Below the pieces are notes generated by a model. That model was not told the DNA's origin, ran no database searches, and worked only from the letters and a program-made list of their open reading frames with translations. From an uncultured Marmoricola sp. (GTDB lineage: Bacteria; Actinomycetota; Actinomycetes; Propionibacteriales; Nocardioidaceae), in assembly GCA_937868455.1 (NCBI GenBank), contig CALMMO010000514.1:1-5521 (forward strand): 5,521 bases of DNA, given 5' to 3'. Positions 4,851 through 5,521 of this stretch are shown here, in pieces. The position numbers and the translations under genes were made by a program. How positions within the stretch are numbered: position 1 is the first letter of the stretch; every line of letters begins with the position of its first letter.

Positions 4851-5521
4851 ATGAGTGCTGCTTTGGATCTGATCGAGCCCCCCCTCAGCGGCCCCCCACA
4901 ATCGCGCAGGCGCAGGCGCAGCCGGACCAGCACGTTGTACACACTGCTGATCTGGGCACTTCTGATCGCCGGTACCGCAGGGGTGTCTTGGGAGTTATGG
5001 ATGCGGATCGGGACCGTCATCGTCGCGAAAAGCCAAGCCGAAGCCACCAGCCACACCATGACAACCCAATGGGAAAAAGGATCAGACACACCTATCCCCA
5101 CCAGCCACGGACAAGCCTCCGCACTGGTCTCCATCCCCGCCCTAGACGTTAAACAAATACCGTTGATGACCACCGATGACGACGAAGCACTCAAAGACGG
5201 CTTCGGTCTCTCCTCACCCAACCTCCAACCAGGAGACAAAGGAAACTTCGCCATCGCAGGCCACCGAGTCACCCACATCGAACCACTGCGCAACATGGCC
5301 CAACTGCAACCCGGCGACGAAATCATCATCGAAACCCGCACCACCACCTACACCTACACCCTCACCACCAGCGGATCACAACTACGCGTCCACGACACCG
5401 ACGGCTGTTTACTATCCGACGTCCGCCGACGCGATTCAGGGACCAACGCCACCGAGCCGTCAGGATCGATCCACAGGACACGGCAAAACGCCACCTTATC
5501 GACACGCCAGTTGGCGCAAAG
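4851..5521 (+). CDS. Class E sortase, partial at window end, probably frameshifted
   Basis: The frame stays open from 4851 to the end of the window (223 codons). An Arg-rich cytoplasmic stretch (residues 19-25) precedes one membrane helix (about 29-48), as in membrane-anchored sortases. The sortase core follows: VSIPALDV (93-100), ALKDGFGLSSPNLQPGDKGN, FAIAGHRVTH with catalytic His138, LQPGDEIIIET and the YTYTL strand. Sortases cut a sorting signal and attach surface proteins to the cell wall; class E is typical of actinobacteria. After DTDG (183-185) the frame turns into unlike, Arg-rich sequence. Adding two bases near 5407 would give DGWVYYPTSADAIQGPTP, which looks more like the family. The TLTTC-type motif with the catalytic Cys, expected by about 5495, is in no frame. 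The gene is likely broken here. Its many A- and C-ending codons differ from those of the SUF genes. Confidence 0.7.
   Translation, partial: MSAALDLIEPPLSGPPQSRRRRRSRTSTLYTLLIWALLIAGTAGVSWELWMRIGTVIVAKSQAEATSHTMTTQWEKGSDTPIPTSHGQASALVSIPALDVKQIPLMTTDDDEALKDGFGLSSPNLQPGDKGNFAIAGHRVTHIEPLRNMAQLQPGDEIIIETRTTTYTYTLTTSGSQLRVHDTDGCLLSDVRRRDSGTNATEPSGSIHRTRQNATLSTRQLAQ

Noticed and set aside
4811..5347. A 178-codon minus-strand frame opposite the sortase.
   Set aside because: It is antisense to the clear sortase motifs, has no recognisable domain and no ribosome binding site. The plus-strand frame explains the sequence.
5463..5472. GGATCGATCC, a 10-bp palindrome.
   Set aside because: It is a single short palindrome without a partner or context; such sites are common by chance.
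5354..5521. An open minus-strand frame at the window end that reads like protein (contains RVLWIDPDGSVALVP).
   Set aside because: It lies antisense to the sortase in the register where third positions coincide, so its protein-like look can be a shadow of codon bias. I recognise no family, and no start is visible.
1..5521. CRISPR array, rRNA or tRNA genes.
   Set aside because: No regularly spaced repeats and no rRNA or tRNA consensus sequence were seen on either strand.

Overview
The window comes from a high-GC Gram-positive bacterium (Actinomycetota). The markers are a SUF iron-sulfur operon of the SufC-SufS-SufU-DUF59 type, an actinobacterial VLRF1-type release-factor-like protein, a small WhiB-like protein (a family found almost only in actinobacteria and their phages) and a class E sortase. 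The sequence alone does not fix genus or species.

Bases 1-2700 are a compact plus-strand operon. It holds the last 12 codons of sufC, then sufS (43-1296), sufU (1296-1745), the DUF59 gene sufT (1742-2095) and an acVLRF1-family peptidyl-tRNA hydrolase (2098-2700). Neighbours overlap by 1 or 4 nt or lie 2-3 nt apart, so translational coupling is likely. SufS removes sulfur from cysteine, SufU relays the persulfide, SufC is the ATPase of the SufBCD scaffold and the DUF59 protein is a maturation or transfer factor. The fifth gene belongs to ribosome quality control rather than Fe-S chemistry. After 24 nt comes an aminoglycoside-phosphotransferase-fold kinase-like gene (2725-3558). Its last 20 or so residues look like read-through into a neighbouring gene.

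Bases 3494-4065 hold two small minus-strand genes: a 75-residue WhiB-like protein with all four cluster cysteines (3494-3721) and a 77-residue ribbon-helix-helix-like protein (3832-4065). A 13-bp terminator hairpin lies between them. The 3' end of the WhiB-like gene overlaps the kinase gene tail to tail. A 40-bp stretch of that end recurs at 4220-4259 with two differences, both synonymous in the WhiB frame, so the second copy looks like the relic of a paralogue.

Bases 4066-4850 are mostly non-coding or decayed. They contain the repeat copy, several inverted repeats, a minus-strand remnant resembling an IS3-type OrfA (4365-4508) and a frameshifted, truncated IS630-type transposase (4505-4746). 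From 4851 a plus-strand class E sortase gene runs off the window. It has its membrane anchor and catalytic-His motif, but appears frameshifted near 5406, and no frame shows the expected catalytic-Cys motif before the window ends. Overall, a conserved housekeeping operon gives way near 3497 to a rearranged accessory segment. I see no complete undescribed system. The points most worth a second look are the WhiB repeat and junction, and the ribosome-rescue enzyme inside the SUF operon.
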